Of a stretch of DNA of 64,000 bases, positions 12,022 to 20,159 are shown in pieces (position 1 is the stretch's first letter; the number at the start of each line of letters is the position of its first letter). Where the stretch lies: positions 62,001-126,000 of the forward strand of contig JAGDMU010000006.1 in the NCBI GenBank assembly GCA_017860615.1, written 5' to 3'. Source of the DNA: Pseudomonadota bacterium (GTDB lineage: Bacteria > Campylobacterota > Campylobacteria > Campylobacterales > Sulfurospirillaceae). The translations under genes and the position numbers were made by a program. Below the pieces are notes generated by a model that was given only the letters and a program-made list of their open reading frames with translations, was not told the origin of the DNA and did not search any database.

Positions 12022-13632
12022 TTAATAATCTGTCTCTTCATCCATTGCCACTTTTAAAAGTGCTTTTGCCGCTTCACGTCCTTCATTAACAATATGTTTG
12101 ACTTGAAGCGCTTTGAGCAGTTTTTTCTCATCGTAATCACTTGCCTTGGCTACGATTTTAATCGGCGCGTCAAAGGATTTTAACACTTCACACAATAGGA
12201 TTAATTTTTTCTCATTATTGATAGCAATAATAACCGCTTTTGCCTCTTCCACAAACGCATTTTTCAAAATACTTTTCTCTGCAGCATTTCCAAAATAAAC
12301 AGGTTCACCCCTGCTTTGTCCCAGTTTTACCAGTGTAATGTCATGCTCTAACACCAAGTAATTCACATTCATTTTCTTAAGACGATAGACAATCTCTTGC
12401 CCTAATTTTCCGTAACCACAAACAATAATATGATCTTTTATTCCCGAAGAATGGATCATAAAATCCCCATTATTAGGCTCTTTGGTGATAGCATCGACAA
12501 TTTTTTTCATATTTTTTAAAATAAAAGGTGTCATCACCATCGATAGAACAACGGTAACGATTAATATCTGTGATGTTTTAGCAGTGATAAGATGCGATGA
12601 GCTTGCAAGGGCTAAAATCGCTAAGGAAAATTCACCTGCTTGGCATAAAGCTAAACCTGTTTTGAGAGCAACCCTACCACCTACAGAAAAAAAGAGAATA
12701 CCAAAAACAACCAATGTTTTAAACGAAACCATAATGGCTAAAAAAAGTAAAATCGTACCGTAGTTTTGTGAGATCAAACCAAGATCAATCTGCATACCAA
12801 CAGTAATAAAAAAGAGTCCCAGTAACAGGTCACGAAACGGCACAAGGTCAGCTTCGATTTGATGTTTATACTGTGTCTCTGACATCATCATACCTGCTAA
12901 AAAAGCACCTAAAGAGTAGGAAAAGCCCAAAGTATGGGCTAAAAATGAAGCCCCAACCACTAGTAATAAGACAGAAGCGATAAAAATTTCTTGGGTATCG
13001 GCCCAAACAACCAGCGATAAAAAGCGATTGAGAAGGTACTTTCCTATCAAAAACATCAGTCCTAAAATAATAACCACACTGTACAACGTTTCTAAAAGAA
13101 GTGATGAAAGAGAACTTGTTTGATTGGAAAAAATATTGAGCATCAATAAAATTGGAATAACCGCAATGTCTTGAAAAAGAAGAATTCCAAGCGCTTTCCG
13201 CCCATAAACAGTGTGAATCGTTCCACTGTCATTTAATATCTTTAGCACGATCGCTGTTGAAGAAAGTGCTAGGGCATATCCAATGATAATGGCACTCTTC
13301 TTTTCAATCCCGAAAAAATACTCAGCACCTAAAGCAATCGCACCACCTACGAGAGAAACTTGCAGTAACCCGTAAAAGAAAACATCTTTTTTCATACTCA
13401 AAAGATGCTTGATGGAAAATTCAAGACCGATGGTAAACATTAAAAAAACAACGCCAAATTCAGCGATATGCGTTAAGGATTCATTATTGCGACCTAAATT
13501 ATACATGTACGCAATAGCAAATCCTGTAATAATATACCCAATAATCGTTGGTATATTAAAACGCTTTAACAAGATGTTAAAGAGTGTTGCTAAAGCCGTT
13601 GCACTTAAAATGATCGCTAATAAATTGTCCAC
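12022..13632 (-). CDS. Kef-type cation/proton antiporter with RCK domain
   Basis: 536 residues. Twelve or so membrane segments (about 1-375) form a CPA2 antiporter domain (Kef/YbaL type), followed by a cytoplasmic TrkA-N nucleotide-binding domain starting at IIVCGYGKLGQE (about 399-410). Such proteins exchange K+ or Na+ for protons and are gated by nucleotide or thiol ligands. No TrkA-C domain follows. The gene starts 2 bp after hspR ends, in a cbpA-hspR-antiporter unit that I recall from C. jejuni (kefB). Confidence 0.85.
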   Translation of the reverse strand: MDNLLAIILSATALATLFNILLKRFNIPTIIGYIITGFAIAYMYNLGRNNESLTHIAEFGVVFLMFTIGLEFSIKHLLSMKKDVFFYGLLQVSLVGGAIALGAEYFFGIEKKSAIIIGYALALSSTAIVLKILNDSGTIHTVYGRKALGILLFQDIAVIPILLMLNIFSNQTSSLSSLLLETLYSVVIILGLMFLIGKYLLNRFLSLVVWADTQEIFIASVLLLVVGASFLAHTLGFSYSLGAFLAGMMMSETQYKHQIEADLVPFRDLLLGLFFITVGMQIDLGLISQNYGTILLFLAIMVSFKTLVVFGILFFSVGGRVALKTGLALCQAGEFSLAILALASSSHLITAKTSQILIVTVVLSMVMTPFILKNMKKIVDAITKEPNNGDFMIHSSGIKDHIIVCGYGKLGQEIVYRLKKMNVNYLVLEHDITLVKLGQSRGEPVYFGNAAEKSILKNAFVEEAKAVIIAINNEKKLILLCEVLKSFDAPIKIVAKASDYDEKKLLKALQVKHIVNEGREAAKALLKVAMDEETDY

Positions 13633-13634
13633 AC

Positions 13635-14009
13635 TTACTCCCCAAATAAAATGATTTCGTAACTATTTTTATGTTTAACCAATGGATTTTTGGTTTGATT
13701 ACTCTTTTTTGAAAGTCCACTCAGCTCGGAGCGTAAACTCTCAACCAACTCTTCAAAATCATCAATTTTCTCTTTGAGTTGCATAATAATATCCACGCCT
13801 GCTAGATTGACGCCCAAATCACGGGTGAGGCGTTGGATCATTTTGATTTTGTCAATATCACGTTGCGAGTAAAGCCTCATTTTACCGTCTGTTCTTGAAG
13901 GTCGCACAAGCCCTTCCCGCTCATATTGACGAAGTGTTTGAGGATGAATCGTTAAAACTTTTGCTACAACACTAATCAAATAAACTGGTTCTTCATACCC
14001 GTGATGCAT
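13635..14009 (-). CDS. hspR: Heat shock repressor HspR (MerR family)
   Basis: 124 residues with a MerR-type winged helix at the N-terminus (VAKVLTIHPQTLRQYEREGL) and a coiled coil after about residue 75. HspR represses chaperone genes through HAIR operators and needs DnaK as co-repressor in known systems. It is encoded directly after cbpA, as in Campylobacter and Helicobacter, and probably autoregulates: a HAIR-like inverted repeat lies on the cbpA promoter at 14988-15008, and a second on the clpB promoter. Confidence 0.93.
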   Translation of the reverse strand: MHHGYEEPVYLISVVAKVLTIHPQTLRQYEREGLVRPSRTDGKMRLYSQRDIDKIKMIQRLTRDLGVNLAGVDIIMQLKEKIDDFEELVESLRSELSGLSKKSNQTKNPLVKHKNSYEIILFGE

Positions 14010-14027
14010 GGCATACTCCTCGTGAGT

Positions 14028-14924
14028 TTAATTTGGTAAATTTGCTTCCATCATTGCTTTCAAAGAATCATCCAATGAAGCAAGAGGAGGAAGAACAATG
14101 TTGGCCACTAAGTATAAATCACCCTTACTTTGCGTTTTACGATTCAGTGCACCATACTCTTTAACTCTAAATTTTTGTCCGTTTTTGGTATCTTCTTTGA
14201 CTTTAAGCGTAATCTCTTTATAAAGTGTATCCACAGCTATTTTACCGCCAAAAAGTGCCGTTTTAAGAGGGATATCAATGGTTTTGATCAAATCATCGCC
14301 TTCTCTACTGTACTCAGGACTCGTTGCAACTTCTACACTTAAGATGAGATCACCTTTCTGACCTTGAAACGATTTACCCTTCTCTTTGACACGCATCTTT
14401 TCGCCATTTTTAATGCCAGCAGGAATTTTGACATCAAAACTTTCATTATTGTAGGAAAGCGAATGTTTACCACCTAAAATAGCCACATTGAAAGGGATAA
14501 CGATTTTGGCACTGACATCCAAATCTGGTTCACTAAAACCACCAAAACCACCGCCTCCAAAGCTGGAGCCATTAAATCCTCCAAAGCCACCTCGACCACC
14601 GCTAAAACCACCGAAGCCACCACCGCCACCACCAAAGATACTGCGTAAAATATCATCTAAATTAGCACCACCTTGAGAATGTGCAAAATCGTGGAAATTT
14701 TGACCGCCAAACATGCTATCACCATACTGATCATACTGGCGACGCTTTTGTTCATCGCTTAGAATTTCATACGCAGCATTGATCTCTTTAAATTTCTCTT
14801 CTGCGCCAGCATCCTTATTGATGTCAGGATGGTATTTACGTGCTAATCTTCGGTACGCTTTTTTAATCTCTTCAGCGCTTGCATCTGAGGCTACATCCAA
14901 TGTTTCATATAAACTCTTGCTCAT
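14028..14924 (-). CDS. cbpA: DnaJ-like co-chaperone CbpA
   Basis: 298 residues. An N-terminal J domain with the HPD motif (KYHPDINKD, about 29-37) is followed by a Gly/Phe-rich linker of unusual purity (about 92-135) and the two C-terminal substrate-binding domains. There is no cysteine zinc finger, which separates it from DnaJ. It stimulates DnaK. It heads the cbpA-hspR operon and is probably repressed by HspR. Confidence 0.93.
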   Translation of the reverse strand: MSKSLYETLDVASDASAEEIKKAYRRLARKYHPDINKDAGAEEKFKEINAAYEILSDEQKRRQYDQYGDSMFGGQNFHDFAHSQGGANLDDILRSIFGGGGGGFGGFSGGRGGFGGFNGSSFGGGGFGGFSEPDLDVSAKIVIPFNVAILGGKHSLSYNNESFDVKIPAGIKNGEKMRVKEKGKSFQGQKGDLILSVEVATSPEYSREGDDLIKTIDIPLKTALFGGKIAVDTLYKEITLKVKEDTKNGQKFRVKEYGALNRKTQSKGDLYLVANIVLPPLASLDDSLKAMMEANLPN

Positions 14925-14941
14925 GAGTATTAACCTTATTT

Positions 14942-14958
14942 TGGACTACTTTTGTCCA
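14942..14958. repeat. Inverted repeat in the cbpA 5' leader
   Basis: TGGAC and GTCCA are separated by 7 nt, between the promoter and the cbpA start. It would form a short stem in the mRNA or could be a second protein-binding site. The 7-nt spacing equals that of HAIR elements, but the half sites differ from the consensus. Confidence 0.35.
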
Positions 14959-14973
14959 TTAATATTTATAGTG

Positions 14974-15003
14974 ATTATAACATAAAAGTTTAGTCTAGGT
15001 CAA
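14974..15003 (-). promoter_or_regulatory. cbpA-hspR promoter
   Basis: On the minus strand TTGACC (15003-14998) and TATAAT (14979-14974) are 18 bp apart, a good housekeeping promoter. The start codon of cbpA is 50 bp downstream of the -10 box. The -35 box lies inside the HAIR-like operator, so HspR binding would exclude polymerase. Confidence 0.7.
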
Positions 15004-15008
15004 TCAAC
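14988..15008 (-). promoter_or_regulatory. HAIR-like HspR operator at cbpA-hspR
   Basis: Read on the minus strand: GTTGATT, 7 nt, ACTAAAC. The known HAIR consensus is CTTGAGT-N7-ACTCAAG; five of seven positions match in each half. The same arrangement with a shared 3-nt spacer end (TAG) and ACTAAA half site occurs at the clpB promoter, which supports a real operator. Confidence 0.6.
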
Positions 15009-15056
15009 TTACTTGCCTGTTTCCTTAATATTTACTTTATGTTTACCTCTCTCCTT

Positions 15057-15062
15057 TATAAT
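15057..15062 (+). promoter_or_regulatory. -10 box of htrA
   Basis: An exact TATAAT 32 bp before the htrA start codon. AAGGAG follows 8 nt before the ATG. No clear -35 box. Confidence 0.55.
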
Positions 15063-15094
15063 TACACCTATAGAAACTATCAAGGAGTTAACCT

Positions 15095-16510
15095 ATGAAA
15101 AAGATGATTTTTTTATCCCTTATTGCATCCATTTCACTTTATGCTGCAACGATTGATATCGCTCAAATGCCCAAGGACTCACAGCGCCAAGATGCCACAG
15201 CACAGAACGTCATTCTCTCTTATCACAATGCTATCAAAGATGCTAAAAAAAGTGTTGTCAATATTGCGACAACCAAAAAGAGTAAGCAAAATGACCAACT
15301 TAATGAGCTCATGCAAAATCCGTTCTTTAAAGAATTTTTTGGAAACCGTTTACCTGAGCTAAAACAACAAGAACGCAAATCGCATTCATTGGGATCAGGC
15401 GTTATTATCTCAGCGAATGGCTACATTGTTACAAATAATCACGTTGTTGAAGGTGCCGATGAAATCGTCATCACACTTCCAGACGATGAAAAAGAGTATA
15501 AAGCTAAAGTAATCGGTGAAGATCCAAAAACCGATTTAGCTGTTGTGAAAATAGAAGCAAACCATTTGCAAGTGGCAAAGTTTGGAGACTCGTCTAATTT
15601 ATTGGAAGGTGATATCGTCTTTGCTATTGGTAACCCTTTTGGCGTGGGTGAAACCATCACACAAGGTATTATCTCAGCACTCAATAAAAACAATGTTGGA
15701 CTCAATCAATACGAAAACTTCATCCAAACCGATGCGTCCATTAACCCTGGAAATTCTGGCGGAGCCCTCGTTGACAGTCGTGGTGCGTTGATTGGTATAA
15801 ACAGTGCAATCCTCTCCAAAAGTGGAGGTAATAATGGCATAGGTTTTGCGATTCCTTCAAATATGGTGCAAAAAATTGCCACGTCACTGGTTGAATCAGG
15901 CAAAATAGAAAGAGGCTTCATGGGCGTTTCTATCGCCGATCTTACCAATGATCTGAAGGAACTTTATGAGAATAAACAAGGTGCTCTTATTCTTATGATT
16001 GAAAAAAACTCTCCTGCTGAAAAAGGAGGACTTCAAGTCTCTGACCTCATTCTTGAAGTAGATGGTGTCAAAATCAAGAATGCGAATGAACTTAAAAATA
16101 CAGTCGCAAGCATTGCACCAGACAAAACGATTTCTATTACATACGAGCGCGATAAAAAAGTCAAAACAACCAAAGTAAAACTAGCCAAAATGGATGCGGA
16201 ACAAGTCGTTGCCAGTGATGGGAAAGCGACAAGCCCTATTGAAGGTCTAAGTCTTTTAGAGATCAACGATAAAACCAGAGCCCAATACCAAATTCCAAAA
16301 GAGATTGAAGGTGTGCTTATTTTAGAGGTAAAAGATGAATCTAAAGCTGAAAAAATGGGCTTTAGAGAAGGTGATATTATCATCCAAGTGGAACAAACAC
16401 GTATTGCTTCGCTCAAAGATTTAAACAGTGCTCTCAAAGAGTATAAAAACAGTAAAAAACGGGTCATCATCAACCGTCAAAACTACCGCGCTATCCTTGT
16501 TATGCCTTAA
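15095..16510 (+). CDS. htrA: Periplasmic serine protease/chaperone HtrA (DegP/DegQ family)
   Basis: 471 residues with a signal peptide (about 1-17). The trypsin-like triad is His116 (TNNHVV), Asp147 (KTDLAV) and Ser221 (GNSGGAL). Two PDZ domains follow (about 270-370 and 385-470). Family members degrade or refold damaged envelope proteins and act as oligomers. It is divergent from cbpA-hspR and followed by a CprRS-like two-component pair, an arrangement I recall from C. jejuni, where CprRS affects envelope stress functions including htrA. Confidence 0.95.
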   Translation: MKKMIFLSLIASISLYAATIDIAQMPKDSQRQDATAQNVILSYHNAIKDAKKSVVNIATTKKSKQNDQLNELMQNPFFKEFFGNRLPELKQQERKSHSLGSGVIISANGYIVTNNHVVEGADEIVITLPDDEKEYKAKVIGEDPKTDLAVVKIEANHLQVAKFGDSSNLLEGDIVFAIGNPFGVGETITQGIISALNKNNVGLNQYENFIQTDASINPGNSGGALVDSRGALIGINSAILSKSGGNNGIGFAIPSNMVQKIATSLVESGKIERGFMGVSIADLTNDLKELYENKQGALILMIEKNSPAEKGGLQVSDLILEVDGVKIKNANELKNTVASIAPDKTISITYERDKKVKTTKVKLAKMDAEQVVASDGKATSPIEGLSLLEINDKTRAQYQIPKEIEGVLILEVKDESKAEKMGFREGDIIIQVEQTRIASLKDLNSALKEYKNSKKRVIINRQNYRAILVMP

Positions 16511-16512
16511 CC

Positions 16513-16536
16513 TTTAGGAGGCAAAAGCCTCCTAAA
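16513..16536 (+). terminator. Hairpin after htrA
   Basis: A perfect 10-bp stem, TTTAGGAGGC and GCCTCCTAAA, with an AAAA loop, starting 3 bp after the htrA stop codon. No T run follows on the plus strand, so it may only attenuate transcription or protect the mRNA end. Confidence 0.6.
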
Positions 16537-16541
16537 TAGGC

Positions 16542-16547
16542 TATAAT
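16542..16547 (+). promoter_or_regulatory. -10 box of the cprR-like gene
   Basis: TATAAT directly after the htrA hairpin and 27 bp before the regulator start. A TTACATGTAA palindrome (16553-16562) lies between this box and the AAGGAG ribosome binding site, near the expected transcription start. Confidence 0.55.
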
Positions 16548-16573
16548 ATCCTTTACATGTAAGGAGTAGATGT

Positions 16574-17254
16574 ATGACGAACGTTTTGATGATCGAAGAT
16601 GATTTGGAACTTGCCGAAATTTTGATGGAGTATTTAGAGCAGTTCGACATTGCTATTACCATCGCCGATGATCCCTACTTAGGACTCTCTACACTTGATA
16701 CACAAAAATTTGATCTTGTTATTTTAGACCTTACACTTCCAGGGCTTGATGGGCTTGAAGTATGTAAAGAGATTCGAAAACGTCATACCATCCCTATCAT
16801 CATCTCTTCCGCACGTACCGACATCACCGATAAAGTGACTGCCCTTGAAAATGGTGCGGATGACTATCTTCCAAAGCCTTACAATCCACGAGAACTCCAA
16901 GCACGTATAATGAGCCTCCTTCGCCGCCAAAAAGGGGTTGTTGCTACGGAACAAAGTGTTCAAAAACCTAAAGATCTGATCTTAAATGAAGAACAAATGA
17001 CGATTTTATTGCAAGGAAAAGAGCTGCACTTAACCGCTGCAGAATATGGTATACTGGGCTATTTGATGAAAAAAGAAGGTGGCGTTGTCTCACGTGAAGA
17101 GCTTATTTATAACATTGAAGCAATTAGTGAAGAGACCACCAACAAAAGCATTGATGTTATTATTGGTAGAATTCGACAAAAACTAGGTGAAAACCCAAAA
17201 GAGCCAACATACATTCATGCAATTCGTGGTGTGGGGTACAAGTTTTTACAATGA
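16574..17254 (+). CDS. cprR: OmpR-family response regulator, CprR-like
   Basis: 226 residues: a receiver domain with the phosphorylation site Asp52 (VILDLTLPG) and conserved Lys101 (PKPYNP), then a winged-helix DNA-binding domain (about 130-226, ending GVGYKFLQ). The gene lies after htrA and overlaps the kinase gene by 4 bp. The name rests on gene order as I remember it from C. jejuni (htrA next to cprRS); the response regulator itself has no diagnostic feature. Confidence 0.75.
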   Translation: MTNVLMIEDDLELAEILMEYLEQFDIAITIADDPYLGLSTLDTQKFDLVILDLTLPGLDGLEVCKEIRKRHTIPIIISSARTDITDKVTALENGADDYLPKPYNPRELQARIMSLLRRQKGVVATEQSVQKPKDLILNEEQMTILLQGKELHLTAAEYGILGYLMKKEGGVVSREELIYNIEAISEETTNKSIDVIIGRIRQKLGENPKEPTYIHAIRGVGYKFLQ

Positions 17255-18483
17255 CAAAATCTTCTATTTTTTACAGTATCACGTTTATTTTTGCTGTCAG
17301 TATTGTCAGTATTTTTCTCGCACTCCTTTTTTTATTGGAATACGACAAACAGACTTATACTGAAAAGCTCAACACAAAATACTCTATTATTGCCCGCGCA
17401 ACCCTTTTTCACCTCAATAACTTCATCACCAATGATGAGCTCAAAAAGCAGGTACAAGGGTACCAAATGCGCGAGATTACCGATAAAGAGACTAAAGAGC
17501 AAATCATAAAGAATGCACAGATTATTCAAAAAATTGCTGATCGCATTGGAACCAGTGCCATTTTACGTTACGATAACAATCACTTCTTGCATATAGAAAC
17601 CAAATACTCTTCACTTCTTTTAAAAGATGAAGATTTTCAACCCTATCGTTACGATCTGATCAAAGTCATTTTTGGTCTTGTTTTTGCTATTATCATCATT
17701 GCCTACATTCTCACCCTGCGTAAACTAAAACCTCTTCGAAAGCTTAAGCGTCAAATGGATCGTTTCGCAAAAGGAGATCTTGATATTAATTGTAAAACCG
17801 ATGGTGAAGATGAAATTTCGCAAGTAGCAAACTCTTTCCACAATGCTGTAGAACAAATCAATAAACTCAACCACTCCAGACAGCTTTTTTTACGCAATAT
17901 CATGCATGAACTTAAAACACCCATCACTAAAGGGCGTATCAGTGCTGAGATGCTTGAAAATGGTAAACAACGCGATCGTTTAATCGGTACGTTTGAAAAA
18001 CTTGAGCTCTTGATTAACGAATTTGCATCTATTGAGCAGATAACCTCAGGTGAAGGACTCAAAAACGTCAAACCGTATCGTTTGGTTGATATGCTGGACG
18101 AAGCGATTGATCTTGCAATGATTTCTCCATCGCAAATTGAAATTGAATTGGATGATGAGATTATTTTACATGTGGATTTTAGACTCTTTACCACCGCCAT
18201 GAAAAATGTGATTGATAATGGCATTAAATACTCTATTGATCAAACGATCAAAATTGTCGCAACCAAAGAAAAAATCGCTTTTATCAGCCAAGGAAAGCCC
18301 TTAAAATATGAACTTGAGCACTATTTAGAGCCGTTTGTACAAGAAAAAAACTCACATCAAAGTTTTGGATTAGGACTTTACATCGTCTATCACATCGTTA
18401 AGGCACACCACATTAGCTTTACCTATGAACACAAAGAGGGATATAATTATTTTAATTTTGAAAAAATTGAATCGCTAGCATAG
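17251..18483 (+). CDS. cprS: Sensor histidine kinase, CprS-like
   Basis: 410 residues with membrane segments at about 5-27 and 133-152 flanking a periplasmic domain of about 100 residues. A HAMP segment follows, then the H-box with phospho-acceptor His219 (MHELKTP) and a catalytic ATPase domain with a GLGLYIV box near residue 373. The N box reads NVIDNGIKYS. It should phosphorylate the regulator encoded just upstream, with which it overlaps by 4 bp. Confidence 0.8.
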   Translation: MTKSSIFYSITFIFAVSIVSIFLALLFLLEYDKQTYTEKLNTKYSIIARATLFHLNNFITNDELKKQVQGYQMREITDKETKEQIIKNAQIIQKIADRIGTSAILRYDNNHFLHIETKYSSLLLKDEDFQPYRYDLIKVIFGLVFAIIIIAYILTLRKLKPLRKLKRQMDRFAKGDLDINCKTDGEDEISQVANSFHNAVEQINKLNHSRQLFLRNIMHELKTPITKGRISAEMLENGKQRDRLIGTFEKLELLINEFASIEQITSGEGLKNVKPYRLVDMLDEAIDLAMISPSQIEIELDDEIILHVDFRLFTTAMKNVIDNGIKYSIDQTIKIVATKEKIAFISQGKPLKYELEHYLEPFVQEKNSHQSFGLGLYIVYHIVKAHHISFTYEHKEGYNYFNFEKIESLA

Positions 18484-18528
18484 ATTTTAGAGTACAATTA
18501 AAGTAAACAGGTACACAAAGGAGTCACC

Positions 18529-18930
18529 ATGTCGGGTATCGCTTTTTCAAAAATCAATCTTGCCCATCTGATTGATCACCATATTGCGCTCTTGGAGCGT
18601 TTTGGCATTAAAGATGAAGTTCCTTTTTCACTGATCTTTTTCTCATTAGAAGATCGCAAAGAGATGGATAGTTTAGAGATGTTCCAACGCATTTTAAGAA
18701 GAACGGATGCTATTTTTAACCACAGTAACCATTATGTTGTGATGCTCACAGGAACAGACTGGAATGGTGCGACAGAGGTACTTTCAGGTATTCAAAGCTT
18801 TTTAGATCAAGAACCTTTTGATAACGTAGTTACCTACCCCGAAGATGGAACGGATTCAAAAACGCTCTTACATAAACTACGTGAACTTGTCGAAGAAAAC
18901 TGCAATATCACTACTGATTTATTGAAGTAG
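18529..18930 (+). CDS. Degenerate GGDEF-like small protein
   Basis: 133 residues, soluble. The layout follows a GGDEF fold: a beta strand (FSLIFFSLED), RILRRTDAIF (compare the usual LRxxD), then SNHYVVML in the place of GGDEFAVLL, and a C-terminal YPEDGTDSKTLLHKLR that resembles the end of many GGDEF domains. The signature residues are gone, so it cannot be an active cyclase; it may bind nucleotide or a partner protein. It lies 45 bp after the CprS-like kinase gene and probably shares its transcript. Confidence 0.6.
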   Translation: MSGIAFSKINLAHLIDHHIALLERFGIKDEVPFSLIFFSLEDRKEMDSLEMFQRILRRTDAIFNHSNHYVVMLTGTDWNGATEVLSGIQSFLDQEPFDNVVTYPEDGTDSKTLLHKLRELVEENCNITTDLLK

Positions 18931-18947
18931 GCTTTTTAAGCCTACTT
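18925..18947. terminator. Bidirectional terminator
   Basis: Arms AAGTAGGCTT and AAGCCTACTT with a TTT loop, between two convergent genes. The plus-strand side is followed by TTATT. It overlaps the stop codon of the upstream gene. Confidence 0.75.
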
Positions 18948-20150
18948 TTATTCGTTGCGTAAAGTATCTAAAACATTAATCTGTGTTGCTTTGTAAGCAG
19001 GATAGTACGAAGAGAGCGCTACGATAACACTCGTTCCTACCACGATCAAAACAAAATCAAGCATTGAAAGGTCAAGAGGTAAACGTGCTGTTCCATAGAC
19101 ATCCGCAGGAAGTGAGATAATATCAAATGAACCTAACACAAGAAGTGTCAATGAGCCTAACACGATCCCAAAGAGCATACCTCCTCCACCAATAACCAAA
19201 CCAAGGTAAAAGAAGGTATTTTTAATCTCTTGTTTATAAGCACCCAATGAAAGTAACAGTGCAATCTCTTTACGTCTGTTCATCACAGTCATTAAAAGCG
19301 AGCTAATGATATTTAAAGATGCGATCAAAATAATGAGCATTAAGACGATAAAAAGTGCACGCTTTTCAAGCGCCAGTGCTGCAAAAAAGTTGCCATTCAT
19401 CTGCCACCAACCCACAATACCTAAATCATCAGGCAACACTTTTCGGATCTTTTCAATATCACCAAAGGGATCATCAGAGTAGATATGAATGCCATCAAAG
19501 TGACCCTCATCATACTGCATAACTTGAGCAAGTGAATCAAGCGTTGTGTACATGTAAGCTTTATCGTATGCCATCAATCCTGAACGAAATGAACCTTGAT
19601 AGTTAAAACGCTTCATCTTGGGAATCAGACTCATACCACCAGGATCGTTTTTGGTAAAAATAAGCGTTGCTTTTTCATCAAGCGCAAACTGATGATTTTT
19701 AGCGATTTCACTTCCTGTAATAAGGTCGTATTTATCGAGTGTTTTATCCTTGATCGCTTCGGCAATAATGGCATTAATCTTCGCTTCTTGATCAAAATGA
19801 ACGCCAAAAAGCATACCGCCTTCTAAGCGGTTTCCTTTTTTAATAATCACTTGTGTTGAGATATAAGGGCTAAATTGGAGCTTTGGAAACTGCTCTTTAA
19901 GTGCATTAAGATGCGCTTGCTCAACAGGAGAAAAACTACGTGAATAGATAGAAAGCGGATAGTTCATCGTAAAGAGTTTCTTCTCAAACTCTTTATCGAA
20001 TCCATTCATAATAGCCATGGCAACCATCAGTACGGTTAAACCAATGGCAACACCAAAAAAGGCTAAAAGTGAAATAACGGTAATAAAGGGTTGCGACTTG
20101 TCAAATCGTAAATACTTTTTGACAAGATAGATACTAAGATTCTTCTGCAC
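18948..20150 (-). CDS. LolC/LolE-type lipoprotein-releasing ABC permease
   Basis: 400 residues with four membrane segments (one near 25-48, three after about 265) and a large periplasmic MacB-like domain between them, the layout of LolC/E permeases. Those extract mature lipoproteins from the inner membrane and pass them to LolA. The C-terminus ATQINVLDTLRNE matches the family ending. The ATPase LolD is not adjacent. It follows secA by 9 bp on the same strand, and lolA is just beyond secA, so lipoprotein export genes cluster here. Confidence 0.85.
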   Translation of the reverse strand: MQKNLSIYLVKKYLRFDKSQPFITVISLLAFFGVAIGLTVLMVAMAIMNGFDKEFEKKLFTMNYPLSIYSRSFSPVEQAHLNALKEQFPKLQFSPYISTQVIIKKGNRLEGGMLFGVHFDQEAKINAIIAEAIKDKTLDKYDLITGSEIAKNHQFALDEKATLIFTKNDPGGMSLIPKMKRFNYQGSFRSGLMAYDKAYMYTTLDSLAQVMQYDEGHFDGIHIYSDDPFGDIEKIRKVLPDDLGIVGWWQMNGNFFAALALEKRALFIVLMLIILIASLNIISSLLMTVMNRRKEIALLLSLGAYKQEIKNTFFYLGLVIGGGGMLFGIVLGSLTLLVLGSFDIISLPADVYGTARLPLDLSMLDFVLIVVGTSVIVALSSYYPAYKATQINVLDTLRNE

Positions 20151-20159
20151 CCTGTACCC

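Noticed and set aside
14942-14958. TGGAC-N7-GTCCA as the main HspR operator
   Set aside because: The spacing fits but the half sites do not resemble HAIR and no counterpart is found at clpB; the site at 14988-15008 is the better candidate.
16033-16473. 146-codon open frame antisense to htrA
   Set aside because: Shadow of the PDZ-coding region of htrA; no family resemblance and no start signal.
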